A stretch of 64,000 nucleotides of DNA from assembly GCF_910592395.1 (NCBI RefSeq), contig NC_088323.1, forward strand, positions 436,001 to 500,000. Direction: 5' to 3'. Within the stretch, counting starts at the first letter, position 1. Every line of letters starts with the position of its first letter. Source of the DNA: Lineus longissimus. Taxonomy: Eukaryota > Nemertea > Pilidiophora > Heteronemertea > Lineidae. Positions 48,911-60,696 of the stretch are shown here, in pieces. The position numbers were made by a program, and so were the translations under genes. Below the pieces are notes generated by a model. The model made no database searches and had not been told where the DNA came from. It saw only the letters and a list, made by a program, of their open reading frames with translations.

Positions 48911-49954
48911 ATGGCCAGGGCCATTGTGCTCACCTCATGTGGAGGAAAGATGGATAAAGAGCATGGTATTGTGTCATGTAGTGTTAGGTTTGATGTAGGT
49001 CCAAGCAATTACAATTTCCCCAAAATGGCCAATTTACAGTACATTCGACCTCTGTGACCTTGAAAAGTAGGTCAAATCAAAGAAGACCCGGGTGACACAT
49101 TGAATGGTTGTTAGAATTAGATGTACCTATGATATAAAATTGGTGCCAATCGGGCAAGTCATTACTGGGAATAATGGCATTTTGAAGAATTTAGGATTTG
49201 GCCCCCTCCCTGGAGGCCAAACGGCAAATCAGATCGCACCAAACTTCGGTACCTGAGATCACCTGACCAAGGGGTACATGTGTACTTAATTTGTGATCAA
49301 TAGTCATTGCAGTTAAGAAACGTGCCATAGTTACGGCCTGACAGCGAATTTACGCCATTTGACCTTTGTGACCTTGACAAGAAGGTCAAATTAAAAACAT
49401 GTGTGACATATACTGTATGGTGGTTAGATGTACCCATGATATCAAATTGGTGGCAATCGGGCAAGAAGTTAAGGAATAATCACATTTTTAAGGTTTTTGG
49501 ATTTTGCCCCCTGGTGGTCAAGTGGTGAATCATATTGGACCAAAGTTCGGTCCCTGAGATCACCTGACTAAGGGGTAAATGTGTACCAAATTTGGTATCA
49601 ATAGTCATTGCAGTTTAGAAACGTGCCATCGTTACATCCTTACGGCCAATTTACACCATTTGACCTCTGTGACCTTGAAAAGGAGGTCAAATCAAAAACC
49701 CGGAGGATTTATGATGCACCTTTGCTAGAAGTACCTACCATATTTTTTTCAAAATTTCCCGACTACTATTAAGGGAGATATTGCATATTTTCACTTTTAA
49801 CGTTTGGCCCCCTGGTGGCCAAACCATGAAACAAATCGGATTGAAACTTAGTCTCCAAGGTGTCATTACATAAGGGTACATGTGTACAAAGTTTCAACTC
49901 AATAGCTCTAACAGTTACGAAACGTGCCCTGCTAACGGACGACGGACGACGACG

Positions 49955-49995
<41 letters not shown>

Positions 49996-50046
49996 ACGAC
50001 GGACGCCACGGTATGGGATAAGCTCACCTCTGCTAAGAGGTGAGCT
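48911..50046 (+). mobile_element. Repeat element with three ~300-bp units and GAC tail
   Basis: The element opens with a palindrome (atggccagggccat, 48911-48924) followed by tgtgctcacctc, and closes with a perfect 11-bp-stem hairpin, agctcacctct/agaggtgagct (50021-50046), before an A-run. Thus gctcacctc occurs inverted at the two ends. Between them are three units of about 301-314 bp sharing tttggccccctggtggccaa, ctgagatcacctga, aaggggtacatgtgtac, cagttaagaaacgtgcca and a tgacctctgtgaccttga block, then a GAC microsatellite. The tandem core plus microsatellite plus terminal hairpin recalls the pearl-like and Helitron-like non-autonomous elements of molluscs, but neither class is proved. No coding capacity. 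Confidence 0.7.
49937..50006 (+). repeat. GAC/GGAC microsatellite
   Basis: About 70 bp of gac with interspersed ggac units. It sits in the 3' part of the repeat element and creates a poly-Asp plus-strand frame and a poly-Ser minus-strand frame, the longest open frames in the window; both are artefacts. Confidence 0.95.
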
Positions 50047-52690
50047 AAAAAACATGTACATGACATACTGTGTCGACGCTATTGAGCCGGTTGAAGAGTG
50101 CCTGTTGAAAAAGCCTACATTACGTGTAATAGGCCTACCGGACCAAAACCGGCTAAATAGAGTCGACACAGTAAATAGGCAAAGTGACAAGCCATCACAA
50201 TCACGAGTTTTTATATTTTTGTGTTTCTTCTTTAGTTCTGCAGATGACAATGATAAGAATATTTCGCCCACATGGCTTTGGGGTTGGGACAAAGAAAATG
50301 AAAAATGGACAACGATATTGCTGAAAACAGTTTGGCAAATGGCGATATGTGTCATAGCTATTATCCGGCCTTTCATGCCATTGCAGTTTGGTGTGTCTCC
50401 TAAGACACCAGCTTGGCGATCCGTTAACTTCCGAAACAGCAGCAGGTTGACCACAACTCCAAGCCAGGAAGTGGGCTAACTGTTCTTTGTCGACCATTTC
50501 CTTCCAAATATTATGACATCATATGGGCATCTCTGTCTTTGCCACCCTTCTAACGGGTTCACCCAGACTCAAACACTGCGCTGTCTTCCGGCGCCATTTC
50601 CCGCCGACGTTTAAAGTCATCCCGCAGCGTAATCAACCTGGCTTTATTAGATTTCACGTTACGCTATGAAATTTCATTTTGGATGCGTCGCTGTCTTTTC
50701 TTTGATCTTCAGTCTAATCAAGTTGGTTTATCTGTTGCTGTGGCTTGCGAAGATGAGTGGAATTTGAAGGATGGGGTAGAAAGACGCAAGAGAGACGCAA
50801 GAGAGACACACGGAAGCTGGTAAAAGGAAGGACATTTTTAAGTTAAGACTGTTTTTCTTTCAGTATTACATCTTGCTAATAGGAACTGTGTCACATTTGG
50901 TTGAATAAACTGCTGTGCCTGACGTGACCAACCATCGTCAGCAGTGTTACAGCCATTTGTTCCGATAAACCGATAATAGTACGAAGAATGCAAGTACTGG
51001 CGAGATCATACTTATAACTACGAGGCTAGAACATCTACAGTCCGGATCAGGAAACTGAACTTACATCAAATCGAACTCAACTATCAACTAGACAAAAAAG
51101 GTCCTGGAATCAATTATCATTCATGCTGCAAGTGACATGACGTCATAGTTTTGACAATCGCCCCTGGCCTCTTACTTAACCTTCTTGACCACTGATTCTA
51201 GGACAAATGGACATAAAGAAGTCTGTCTCCTCGGGTCATTACTGCACACAATGTCGCCTGTTCACCAATGGAAATCGAATCATTTCCTGGACACGTCACA
51301 CAGAGGATGAGATAATTGCAAAATTTTAGCAAAGTTCTTCAATTAAATGGCACATCCGGCGATTACAATTATGTGATGACGATAATTCGACTAACTTATA
51401 AATATGTCGTCTCACTGGTATTTGGCTGATTGACATGGCAGGTCTGAGTTACTTGATTGACGAGTAATAAATTATCATCTTATGTGATTTATTGTTCCCT
51501 TCCCGTAGCTGTTGGTCGATGTAACACTCTCCTGGTCATGAGAGTGGGTTGACCATCACTTATTGTTACTCCTCGATTGAGAGCACTTACTAATTGGTGC
51601 CAAAAAATGAGGCGCTGTGAAGCCAAAGAGGTAAACTATGAGTGATTACTACCCGCCTCCCACAAGAAGCTAGATGCAACGCCATAGTATCTGTTCCATA
51701 AACTGCAGGTTAACTCTAGGTCAAATCATTTGAGACACATCCGCTGAAGCTCATCATCAAAGCCACCACTTCCCTGTAATAATCTTAACGTCCGTAGCCT
51801 TACATGAAACAGAAGAGAGGCTTCACGCCGCGTGTCCTATCCATTGTGACCAGCCATTAACTCCGTGTGTCTACGTCTTAACCTAAATGGGCAAACGTGA
51901 CTGCTAATTCGTGTAGCATGACCCCAGAGGCTAGATGAAGACCCATTGTCACTGCTCTCACATGGTGTCTGTAGGAGGTTTTGCATTGACTTCAGTGTCA
52001 GTAACAAGATAAGACTTGGCAACATTGTCCCTATGCCTTTGCTAAGCTAACTCATTTGTGGCGTGCTTTCTATTGCAATCATCATATTTGAAAATCGTGA
52101 AAATAATCTGAAATATTTCACCCTGACAGGTATGATTGTGATGAACTGATCTAAGGCTCCTCTATCACCAGAACAATCTGAGTACATCTCGTACATAAAA
52201 CAAAGCAATTGCCTCCTAGAGGCAACATTAGCTTACATCTCCATTGTTTAGTAGTGCATCAGTTCTAATTACCGAAACACCTGATGCCTGCTTAATGACG
52301 AAAGAGCAATAAACTGTAGCTTTGTCTTCTCGATGCAGTAGATGAGCGCAGCCACTATATTTATGACATGCTTCGTTAGAATTATAAACAAGATGAAGCA
52401 CACAGGCAGCTTGTTTTTACGATCACTGTATCAGTTTTGTCATTGCATTATGTTCTTGTGTATTCATTGCACATCAAGTGTCATTGTGAACCTTCAATAA
52501 GTGCTATCAGATATTATCTAAAGGAGTGCATATTGCCATAGTAGGTGATTGATAAGGCTCACCCGTATATCGTCAATGTCAAGTATCAGAATGACTTAAA
52601 AGAGAAATAACGAAAACAAAAGCAAAAAACATTCACATATCTTGCAAGGTTTAATAAAGTATTTGGAGACCATGTCTTCACTGCGCCTAC
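50047..52690. other. About 2.6 kb without a supportable gene
   Basis: If the first exon at 52691-52748 is real, its following exons should lie here on the minus strand. A minus-strand segment at 51837-52025 is open in two frames but shows no domain. Nothing else is supportable. Confidence 0.4.
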
Positions 52691-52748
52691 CTTGGTTGAT
52701 TAAGAAGAGTAATCCAAAAGCGAGCGACACAACATCACTTGTATCCAT
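52691..52748 (-). CDS. Candidate first exon, signal peptide, copy 2
   Basis: An ATG in good context (ggcatcATGG) opens MDTSDVVSLAFGLLFLINQ and the exon ends in CAAG|GTAGGC, again after one base of the next codon. Length (58 nt), donor phase and overall residue pattern match the exon at 33494-33551: Met, a short polar start with Asp at position 5, hydrophobic core with G-L-L at 12-14, and a terminal Gln. A taggatat block lies about 23-25 bp upstream of both ATGs. Hydrophobicity suggests a cleaved signal peptide. Downstream exons were not identified, so the mature protein is unknown. The paralogy is inferred from these shared features. Confidence 0.45.
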
Positions 52749-53847
52749 GATGCCACGTGCTAACGGACGCTATATCCTACACTTGAAGACCGAAAACTAT
52801 CAGAGAAGTCACCATCAATGAGAGATTTTGCTGTTCAGCTCTATCGCCGGCACCGAGACTGGCTTTCTCCACAGCAACGACAATGCGCCATGGTTGACAA
52901 CCTCGTTACCAGGGATAACAGACATCGTTTATTGGTTACGGATGCTGTCTTACTCTGTATCGCAGCTTGTGCCGCCTGGCGTCATCCTTGTATCCAGGAT
53001 GAGATACACCTCGTGCCTTTTGCTACAGGCAACTTCGATATTACCTTCATTGATTAAGTTGATGTAACCTCACGTCAAACATCATCACACTTCTAGCGAC
53101 CAAAGGGCCGTGTACCCTTTTCGTTTAATCACCAGCGTTGTCAGCCTGGTCAGGGTGGAGTATGCTCACCAGGTTTGATAGAGCTAAGGAATTCCAAATC
53201 TCCGCAAAGTTACAGTAATTACACACTTGCTGAGATGCAGAACTGGTGCTGTACAGATTTGTACATCTGACCTCTTTGTTGATGAAACAAAATGTCAATC
53301 ATAACCTTCAGCCAAGGATAATGTCAGATTACACATCTACATGAGCTATCGGTGGATATGACGGAAAAAAGATTTGACCCATCACAGTGTTTTGTCCGTG
53401 GGCCCTTGAACAACACTATCCCTCCATGTCAACACAGCGGATATTGCATTTTTTATCCCCCTCTTCGCTTCCTTTGATTAGTTTTTGGGTCTGATAATAT
53501 CTGCTTTGGTAAGATGGACACCGTAAGAATATTAGGGGTACTTTGCTGCAGCCAGCATTGTTTGTAAAAAACAGTTGGGACGGATGTTCTTCGAGGGAAG
53601 CAAACATTTTTTTATCGGAGGAAATAACTGTCCTTGGGTCCATGGTCAAGGATTACCTGTATCACGACAAGGGATGTATGAAAGCATCATGTTGACAGGT
53701 AATGTGTGTCTTCCAATCTACCCTTCTTTGGACGATAGGGCTACCGCACAAGTTGTATGTGTTACAAGTTGTGGTAATGCTTCGATATGATTAACGTGGG
53801 CCAGTGATACTCCTTCCCACACGAAGAAAATACAAAAAAAGCCAAGC
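52749..53847. other. No supportable gene; possible decayed coding stretch
   Basis: At 52818-53057 two plus-strand frames and, apart from two stops, one minus-strand frame are open. The minus frame includes NEGNIEVACSKRHEVYLILD, protein-like but unassigned. It lies just upstream of the first exon at 52691-52748 and may be part of a decayed neighbour. Nothing else is seen. Confidence 0.35.
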
Positions 53848-53944
53848 TGTCCAAATATTTTTTACTTGTTTTTTTCTGCTCAAAATGAAGAAACAGCAGC
53901 CCCCAAAAAATGTTGGCTTTGAAAATTTTTCAGAATTTTGTACT
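53848..53944 (-). mobile_element. MITE relic (TA-flanked family), copy F
   Basis: About 97 bp of a single internal unit in reverse orientation (gtccaaatattttttac to ttgaaaatttttcagaattt). Termini absent. Confidence 0.75.
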
Positions 53945-56900
53945 TGCGGCTCTTAATCTAAGAAGCAGGCACGTCTTGGTGAAATACCACCAGTTCAAGA
54001 ATGCAGGCACTAATGGCAACCAGGCCATGTGGTCATAGCACCTGCTCTGGTCCTTTTCGCCGCCATCCATTAATAATCCATCTGGCATGGGATAAAAATC
54101 GCCTGCCATAAGACTCTTCCCGGTGATATCAACCTTTCGAAACGAATCGAAAATACGAATAGGTCAAGAATATGTCTGAAATATGTTCATTTGAGGAGTC
54201 CAATTTCGCCACAGTGACATATATAGAACCCGTATTTGAGAACGACATCACACAAGGTTGCCCTCGAAGGTCACGTAATTGATTATCTGTCACTCAGAAC
54301 AGCGCAATGTTTCCTAGGGATTTTCCTCTTACCCAAGGTGCTCTGGCTTCTTTGAACGCGCCTTACAAAGTGCCCAACATTGATAAGTTATTAGTCTCTG
54401 CATACGGCGTGGTTTGAGTATTGCCTCTAATGATAGGTTTGTACTTTGAGCTTCTAGTCAAGCTGATCTCTGTCAACTATCCTCTGGTGAGGTTGAGCTT
54501 TCACCACCATTATCTTCATGGTCATCATCATTATGATTACAATTGTAGACTATTCCACACCATAGTTCTATCGATAACGTTTGGCCTTAAACTTAGTTGG
54601 AACTTCCTAAATCCCCGTATACCAGTTGCATCTCTGCGCGTCCAGTAGATGGACAATTCACGGGCAAACTCACATTACCTCATCAGAACTTCAGCGGAAT
54701 GACATTACAACAGATTATCTGACGAGATACCAATGAACAAGCATTGAAGTCTCTGTATGGACCATCGCATAAAGAGCTCCCAAGGCGTGGATGACCGATT
54801 ACGGCTGATCAGACCTCACCAAATGATTGTATAATTCGCCTCATCAGTCCTGATTGCGGACGATTGCAAAATTATCCTGGCCAAGGTATCTTTGAAGGAT
54901 AATATCAACTATCGTCACAAGCACGATCGACTTGGTGAAGATATTATTGCATTTGTCGTTGTCTCAGTATCCCAGTCATGACCTGAACTCGTAGCTGCCT
55001 TATAGTGCAAATTACTGCGAGTTTCAACCTTCAGTTGTTGAAGAACTAAAAAGAAGGATGTGTCAACACTCGATAAAGTCAAAGCAATGCGGTCAAAATC
55101 TTCAAAGAATCATCAGCTTCCACTCCTCAAATACCTATACAGAGATCATAACTACTCTGAGCTCTGACACCTCATTGTCACCTCCGAGAGGCGGATACCA
55201 GTTCCCATCTCCTGGAAGCAGACACGGGAAGTCTAATCGATCTCCACTTGAGGCGAAATAATCACAACATTCGCTCCAACAATTTTGAATAGAATCGACA
55301 AATTTGAAGAATTCCGATCATCTGATTGAACTTCAGTCGAAACGTAAATTGTTTCCTAGCAACGGCGAGTATTTACTCCATTTTGAATATAGTTGGCCCC
55401 AGGAAATTTCATATTCATAATAGCAATATTTAGAAGCTGAAATTGACAAATTTATTCATTGATAACAAATGGAACTAGTTTACTGTGACTGTGGAATATT
55501 TGCCATTGTTGGCAGTGCGTGAAATGTGCCGGAAGAGTTTTTCTTTCACGCTGAAGGCCCTTTAAATGTTTCGTGGCGCATTTTGATATGGTAAGAAATC
55601 AAAGTACCACAGTACTTTGATTTCAAGATACAATGACACGCATCAGAACCCGAGACGAGTTGGCCTGTGTGACCCATACATCCGTGAATGTGGGATTTCT
55701 GCTCAAACATGGGAATACGTCCCGGAGGGGTACCAATTAATGAACTACTGTTAGGAAGCCTGGTTTCATTGATTCAGGTCACAACAAGCAATTGCCGAGC
55801 ACGTTACATGACTTGTGTTGAATGACTGAAAAGTGTGGAGTGCTTTTATATGCATCAGCTTTATCTCAACTACCTTAACATGCTTCAACAACGTTACGCT
55901 CTCAGTGCTCAAGCTTTACCTGACGTCTAAAAAAACCTGAGTGACACTATGATTGATCTGGGAAGAAAAGACACAGAGATTTATTTTTTATCGCAGGATA
56001 CATCTCTAAGGTGTCAAAGAAACATGCCCATTGCAGATGGCAACGGCTAATTACTTGAGTGGGCATGACATACAATTTTCACAAATCTGAAGAGCGTTAT
56101 GAAGGCACACAATCCTTGGATTAGGATTGGGTCTGGAAAAAAAGTATTTATTTTTGTCTGAGCCATTTCATCGTTACGAGCTCCTCCTTCAGCATCGGTT
56201 TAGAGGAGAAAAGTTTAACGTATGGAGTTGCCGTTAGGCCACTGAAAGATGATGCCAAGGTTCTCGTCACTACCCTCACCTAATTTTGAGCCTGCACATA
56301 AACAGTTCATAACTTTGAACTATTTTTCCACGAACTCCATATACAATTTTGCATTTGAGCAAGATGTATTTTATTCCCCCGCAGCCCTTTTGACCTGGAG
56401 TTACAAAGAGAACTGCTGCATACAAAGAGCGTTAAGTGCCTGAGTATCTGGCAAGCGGAGCAGATTATCAAATAGTGACAAAGTACTACATCCTTAGCTA
56501 AGACAGATATTCCACCCCGAGCTATCCTTAGCTTAGGTTTGCTCAGAACTGAGTTCTTTTCCCTTAGGCTCTAATGGCATGCAATGTTTCTTCACGGTTC
56601 TGTAGCAAAAAAAACCCCAAATCTGTCAGAATGACACGCGCACGCTCTCCTTAGATTACTTAACACAAATCAAGCGTTCAGGGCCGATATTTTGAGAGTG
56701 AAAACTTCCCAGTAATTCATGGACAGTTTTCTAAAGCTAAGCACCAATTGCGCACTACTAATGAATGTGTGTTGTTCGTTTCCGCAGCGTGAAAAACCTT
56801 ACTGGTAAAGATATTTCTTTCCCTATGGCTCCAAATTCATTGATCATTACAAAGTAATTCGTCAGCCCTGGAATCCTTTCGCCAAGGCATGAGATGCTCG

Positions 56901-56949
56901 GCTTAATCCTGAAGAGCACACATATCTTTCTTAGGAGTCCAATACTTAC
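53945..56949. other. About 3 kb without a supportable gene
   Basis: Short frames only (for example 54421-54648 plus, with a His/Tyr-rich run). No recognised domain or repeat family. Confidence 0.45.
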
Positions 56950-56994
56950 CGGATGGCTGGTTACTTTTTACCGAAGTTATTGGAATATTTGCGC
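56950..56994 (-). CDS. Candidate 45-bp symmetrical exon
   Basis: A minus-strand acceptor (ttcttatttctatctaaaag) is followed by 45 bases and a near-consensus donor (CATCCG|GTAAGTATT). In phase 1-1 it reads ANIPITSVKSNQPS, Ser/Thr/Pro-rich like an extracellular linker. Both splice signals are good and the exon length keeps frame, so it could be skipped or included. No neighbouring exons were recognised and no family can be given. Chance pairing of splice-like sites is possible. Confidence 0.25.
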
Positions 56995-58678
56995 CTTTTA
57001 GATAGAAATAAGAAATGCTGTGATTATTTCCAACATGTCCAAAAAACTTTCTTGGCGAGTCAACTCAGGTTACTTTTTTTTCCAAGACGCCTGTAAGTGA
57101 CACTGACTATCTGATCGTTGCACTGCTCTTTTAAAGCGTTTTTAAAGATATTCGTCAGATATTGGCATACGTCTTAAGCATCTTTTGATTTTTCTGGACA
57201 TATTTACAGGTTGTTTTATTTTTGGTGGAGGCATTTCTAACTTTGTCTTCTCTTCAAAGACCAGCCTAAATTCCGAAGGCCGTACAGCTTTATATAAAGT
57301 GCTTAAATGAAGACATACCTTTTTATTGATGTTTTCAATTTGAGTGTGGCAGCACATTCAACTAACTTTTTCAATATGTTCATTGGTTTTACTTGTGAAA
57401 TATTCATTGCCTCGAGGTCATTCATGTTACCATTATCATTCCATAGGTTTTAGTACTAAATTTACCTCAGTTAGTTACACAACATCAATAGAACATAAAA
57501 GCCTGTGGGTATCTGAGATTACAATAACAATACATCATCCAGGTTACTTAAGCTCGGTTCCAACCTGCTACTAGACTTGCGTGCGAAGTGGGCGATGACT
57601 CAAATAGGCCAATTTGCATAAAGGTATTACTAAGCACACAACTGACATGACGTATCAATCTGTAAATGATAACAGTGATGCGTTACTTAAACGCCACAGA
57701 GGCATTATTATTTAGTGCATAATGAAATGGTCTGAACATTCCTAGCTATCATCGTCTCAGCTCAGCTAGCCTCATTAACTGCCAGCTAAACCTGACACTG
57801 GTTCGCAATCCTGATTCTACCCCAAGTATTAAAACCCTACTTCGCCATACATTCACAACCCACCGCTCAAAGAGTCGAAAACTAACGTTAATTCTTCGGC
57901 GATAACAAAAGCCCGCAGGCTCTGTCATATTCAATTACAATATCATTTTTAATTGCTGTTTAACTCGGCATCCATGCAGCGAAATGTGATCTGGTCAAAT
58001 GGATTTTTGAGAAGAAACCAACAGAATCGCTGCCCCGGGGCTTGAAATTAATTCTTGCCTCCTCCAATTTTATGCGTAGCTATCATGAAAGGCCATATCC
58101 ATAGTGCTCAAGGCTGGTTAGATATTTCAAATATTTCTATCATTTGTCATGATTTACATTTTTGGCAAAGTGCTGTAATTTCGAAATCGCTACGAAAAGA
58201 TAAAAGCTTCACATGAACGGCTTTGAACATGGTCCAAGAGCTACTAAAACATTAAAGCTAATAAATTAATAAGAGTTCCACGGAAACCATACACCATCAC
58301 ATCATTGATTCAAGAGACTTACAGTCAATCAATACAACACCAAGCTAAATTTTAATTTGTTTGCTAGAAGGATACGAAGTGTTTGCCCACACTTCACTTG
58401 CGTAGAATGTACAGATTCTCCTCTCAATGAACATTTTGTCAATGTTTGAACTAAAAGCACTTGTAGCTCTATCAAGTGAAATACATTCTGACATCGTCAT
58501 TTTGAAACACTTCATATATTTCAATATAGTTTTCAAGATAAAAAGAAAAGCCATTTAATGAACTAGTAACTTGGAACTATCAATCAGTGCGTTTTAAGCG
58601 CACCAGGCTAATACACCAAAAGAAGGAGAGTCCGTTGATGACATTATTTGTTATGTAGGGTGTCTAACTGCCATGTAG
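56995..58678. other. No supportable gene
   Basis: A minus-strand frame at 57142-57357 (71 codons, strongly basic C-terminus) includes a donor-like AAG|GTATGT near 57318, but no domain is seen. The rest is unique A+T-rich sequence. Confidence 0.4.
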
Positions 58679-58801
58679 AAAAGGACACATGTTCAATGTG
58701 TGACCTTATTCTTGACAAGAGACACCGTTATAACGCGACGCAAGTTAGCCCCGATGCTTACTATCACGGCGGTACCTTGAAAAAACCCACATCTTCTTTC
58801 T
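58679..58801 (+). CDS. Candidate 123-bp symmetrical exon
   Basis: An acceptor-like atgtag precedes a 123-bp open stretch ending at a near-consensus donor (TTTCT|GTAAGTATT). Phases are 1 and 1, so the exon is frame-neutral, the usual arrangement for shuffled extracellular modules. It reads KDTCSMCDLILDKRHRYNAT (58681 on), then QVSPDAYYHGGTLKKPTSSF, with a Cys-x-x-Cys pair and one potential N-glycosylation site (N-A-T). The acceptor's pyrimidine tract is weak. No family is recognised, and flanking exons were not found. Confidence 0.25.
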
Positions 58802-59169
58802 GTAAGTATTTTACCAAGCTGACGAGCGCTTCAAGTCAGCATTATCATCAGACAAAATACATTAGTGCAGGACTTTGATGTAAACTCGCAAAGAAATGGA
58901 CATCATCTGAACGAAAGGACGCGCATTAGCTTGCTCAAAATAACATCCATTAGGATAGCGCCAAAAGCAAATGGGTTTGTTAGAAGAAATTGGTGTCACT
59001 GCTGGCTAGCCTTTTCCCTGAGTCCACTTTGGTCAAAAGAGGGAAATAATGATGTGCACATCAGCTAAATTGGTGGTATAGTGTTCACTATAAACCCGTA
59101 TTTGGGTCCATTCCGATCAAAGGGGTTAAATAAGCAATCCGCTGAAACACGGACAAGTATTTCAAACTG

Positions 59170-59600
59170 CAACAGGGCTGGGGAGGTCATCGTCCGAGAA
59201 TGCTAGTAGCTACTTCTGGTCAGGCCAGATTCGATTTCGTGTGTAATGTACCATTAGTGAGAAGCCGATAGCAACTCATTTGTCTGTTTTTATGTTACAA
59301 ATGTGGCTTTGTGAGGGAGGAAGATTTTGAGGAACAAATTGGTGCCAGTACTTGCAGCCATTGGTCTCTTCTAATCAAAAGGGTATATTCTGACTTGGTA
59401 ATCGCTGGCCTTGGAGAAGTAGTCAGTGTGGTTTTTTATGTTGTGAAAGAGGTAAAGTGGTCATTGTGTACAAAGCTAGCTACTTCTTGTTAATGTTGGT
59501 CATCGGATTCGATTCACCATGTAATGTACCATTAGTTAGAAGAAGCTACCAGCAACTAATTAACTCGGTTTTTCTGTTGGGGTAGACGCTACGGGAGAGT
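59170..59600 (+). repeat. Diverged ~290-bp tandem duplication
   Basis: A block with gctacttct, gattcgatt and tgtaatgtaccattagt followed by agaag and agcaact occurs near 59207-59273 and again near 59477-59557. Plus-strand frames here are not considered genes. Confidence 0.55.
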
Positions 59601-60194
59601 CATTGGGATTGGATGCCTTGTCTTAGTGGTAAGATTTCCTGTGCGATACTTGTGGTTGATGCCCTGAGCACGCATTGCATTCTGACACTAAATCAGCTGT
59701 TGCACTTGGCATGACGAAATTCTTCAGCGTAAGATTGTCAGAAGAGATCAAAAGCATGATGGGCTGAACATGGGAATGCCCAGAATCATTTGTTCTGACA
59801 ATTGAAACGCCCATTATACAGAAAAGGTAGATTTACCGCTTTCATGCTATTTTTACAAACGCATCCGAGTCTATGAAAGAACTTCATCACCTATGATTAA
59901 ATACTGACATGATAGCCTGCAATCTTCTATTTGAAATCAAGTATCGCTATTGCATCAGCCGTTTAAGATGATAATTAAAGACTGCAGTATCGACTGTATT
60001 ATCGACCGAGCCGTAATTAACCGCCAATCGTATGATTCTGACTGAGATCGTCGATTAAAACAGACCCTGGCAGTGTTCGAAAGTTAACACAGAGCGGCGA
60101 GCCTGAGGGAAGAGGGAAACACTTAATTCGACTCCATCAAGTAGAAACGCATATATTTACCGCTGGCCATTTGAGACAACTTGAGAGTAGGCTC
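59601..60194. other. No supportable gene
   Basis: Unique sequence with short frames; nothing recognised. Confidence 0.45.
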
Positions 60195-60272
60195 AGTGAC
60201 ACTGGCTAGATCTCGAACCTACGACTTCCGAATCACAAGTTAGACGCCCTTCCACCGTGCCACTTCCACCCA
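60195..60272 (-). mobile_element. tRNA-derived SINE-like unit
   Basis: On the minus strand TGGCACGGTGG (A-box) and GGTTCGAGATC (B-box, 60209-60219) lie at tRNA-like spacing. An anticodon-arm-like segment lies between them with loop cttgtga, compatible with a TGT anticodon. The acceptor stem does not pair, so this is a SINE head or tRNA pseudogene rather than a working tRNA. Confidence 0.6.
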
Positions 60273-60623
60273 ACGAAGTATTTATAATGCAGGATTGACA
60301 CGCTAATTACAAGACGTTTTCGTACAAAACTTGAGATCAAAGGAGTTTTATAAATGATGAGAACATCGCCCGTCCAACCTTTGTAACACACAAGACACGC
60401 AAGTCAACTTTGATCTACCCAAAACTTAGGACCTGTAAGAGAATGAAGCGGCGGCCAGATCTGTTTTCGTGCTCTATAATTTCTTTTGACTCGTCCTGGC
60501 ATTCAGAGGAATGGCTAATAAACGAATATGACAAAGCAAGAAGCTTGTTTGAGAATTGAAATGGTGAGAGGACCATTTCATCTGAGCGTTGTAGACGTGA
60601 GAGATTATCTCGATTGTTCTTAC

Positions 60624-60696
60624 CAGAAATAAGGCATATGCATCTCAGGGGTATGATCTTCAGAGAAACCCAGTGGGTTGCATGGCTTGTGATTAG
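60624..60696 (-). CDS. Candidate 73-bp exon, discoidin-like start
   Basis: A minus-strand acceptor (gttctggtgtacag) and donor (TTTCTG|GTAAGA) bound 73 bases. Entered in phase 1 it reads NHKPCNPLGFSEDHTPEMHM, then PYF and two further bases. C-x-P-L-G-hydrophobic near the start resembles the opening of F5/8 type C domains (C-x-x-P-L-G-M ... I-P-D). The rest of the domain was not found. Phase-1 entry would be compatible with a preceding signal-peptide exon. A longer overlapping open frame (60415-60771, 118 codons) in another phase has no recognisable domain. Confidence 0.2.

Noticed and set aside
49880-50479. Longest plus-strand open frame (199 codons) and its 179-codon minus-strand shadow
   Set aside because: Both owe their length to the GAC microsatellite, giving poly-Asp and poly-Ser runs, and both cross the end of a mobile element.
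52818-53057. Overlapping plus-strand frames and a minus-strand frame resembling an extracellular domain
   Set aside because: The protein-like minus frame has two stops and no family match that I can defend; kept only as a note.
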